From JALOAR01 sp041649615 (GTDB lineage: Bacteria; Patescibacteriota; Minisyncoccia; UBA6257; Colwellbacteraceae), in contig JBAZMT010000056.1 in the NCBI GenBank assembly GCA_041649615.1, positions 1-5,605 of the forward strand: a stretch of 5,605 bases of DNA, in the 5' to 3' direction. A model generated the notes under the pieces. That model searched no databases. It was not told where the DNA came from and saw nothing but the letters and a program-made list of their open reading frames with translations. The translations under genes and the position numbers were made by a program. Below are positions 5,525 through 5,605 of the stretch, in pieces (within the stretch, counting starts at the first letter, position 1; the number at the start of each line of letters is the position of its first letter).

Positions 5525-5605
5525 TCAGACCTCCCTGTACGTAAGCTTGAAGTCCACGGGCACCGTGTAGCGCCCTGTTTCTGGATCTCGTAAGTCGAGA
5601 TCGTT
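5525..5605 (-). CDS. 3' end of an upstream phage gene, probably tail terminator or head-tail completion protein (partial)
   Basis: Only the last 26 codons and the TGA stop are in the window; the gene continues past the right edge. The visible C-terminus has a charged turn (DLRDPETGRY) followed by an alternating beta-strand-like end (VPVDFKLTYREV). The TGA stop lies 2 nt before the tail tube start, and the tube gene's ribosome binding site sits inside the last codons (AGG GAG), so the two are translationally coupled. In siphovirus genomes the gene directly before the major tail protein is usually the tail terminator or a head-tail joining protein, and such proteins often finish in a strand of this kind. 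The assignment is by position plus this weak resemblance. That it is a coding end in this frame is well supported; the product name is an inference. Confidence 0.6.
   Translation of the reverse strand, partial: NDLDLRDPETGRYTVPVDFKLTYREV

Overview
The window is a compact, single-orientation block of tail-morphogenesis genes from a long-tailed (siphovirus-type) tailed phage or prophage. Every supported gene lies on the minus strand, so the transcription order runs from the right end (high coordinates) to the left. The DNA is GC-rich, and genes are separated by 22 nt or less, abut, or overlap. Most starts have a strong GGAGG-type ribosome binding site, so the host is a bacterium with normal Shine-Dalgarno initiation. 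Nothing in the window identifies the host phylum, and no integrase, attachment site or bacterial gene is present to separate prophage from free phage.

In transcription order: (1) the last 26 codons of an upstream gene at 5525-5605, in the tail-terminator/head-tail completion position; (2) a 344-aa major tail tube protein (4488-5522) with what looks like an extra beta-rich module inserted in the middle; (3) the tail assembly chaperone pair, made as a short protein G (4088-4465) and, by a predicted -1 ribosomal frameshift, a longer GT fusion (3783-4465, about 227 aa); (4) a 1023-aa tape measure protein (710-3781); (5) a 127-aa small tail-associated protein (327-710); (6) a 67-aa protein of unknown function (121-324); (7) the first 43 codons of another phage protein running off the left edge (1-131).

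These genes act in one assembly line. G and GT coat the tape measure protein, tube protein polymerises around it, the tape measure length sets tail length (by the usual scaling of roughly 0.15 nm per residue, a tail near 150 nm), and the terminator caps the tube. The proteins after the tape measure gene usually build or decorate the tail tip, but the three seen here are small and not confidently assignable.

The most notable feature is the frameshift signal between G and T. An AGGAG element lies 11 nt upstream of a GGGGGAA slip site, followed after 7 nt by an 8-bp stem, all inside the 34-nt overlap window or its flanks. The architecture resembles bacterial dnaX, but the slip heptamer is not the textbook type. 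Other points are an exact 18-nt repeat shared in the same frame by the tape measure gene and the gene after it, a marked excess of GATC sites, and paired repeats in the tape measure coiled coil. No promoter, terminator, RNA gene, CRISPR array or insertion sequence was found, and there is no gene-free stretch longer than 22 nt.
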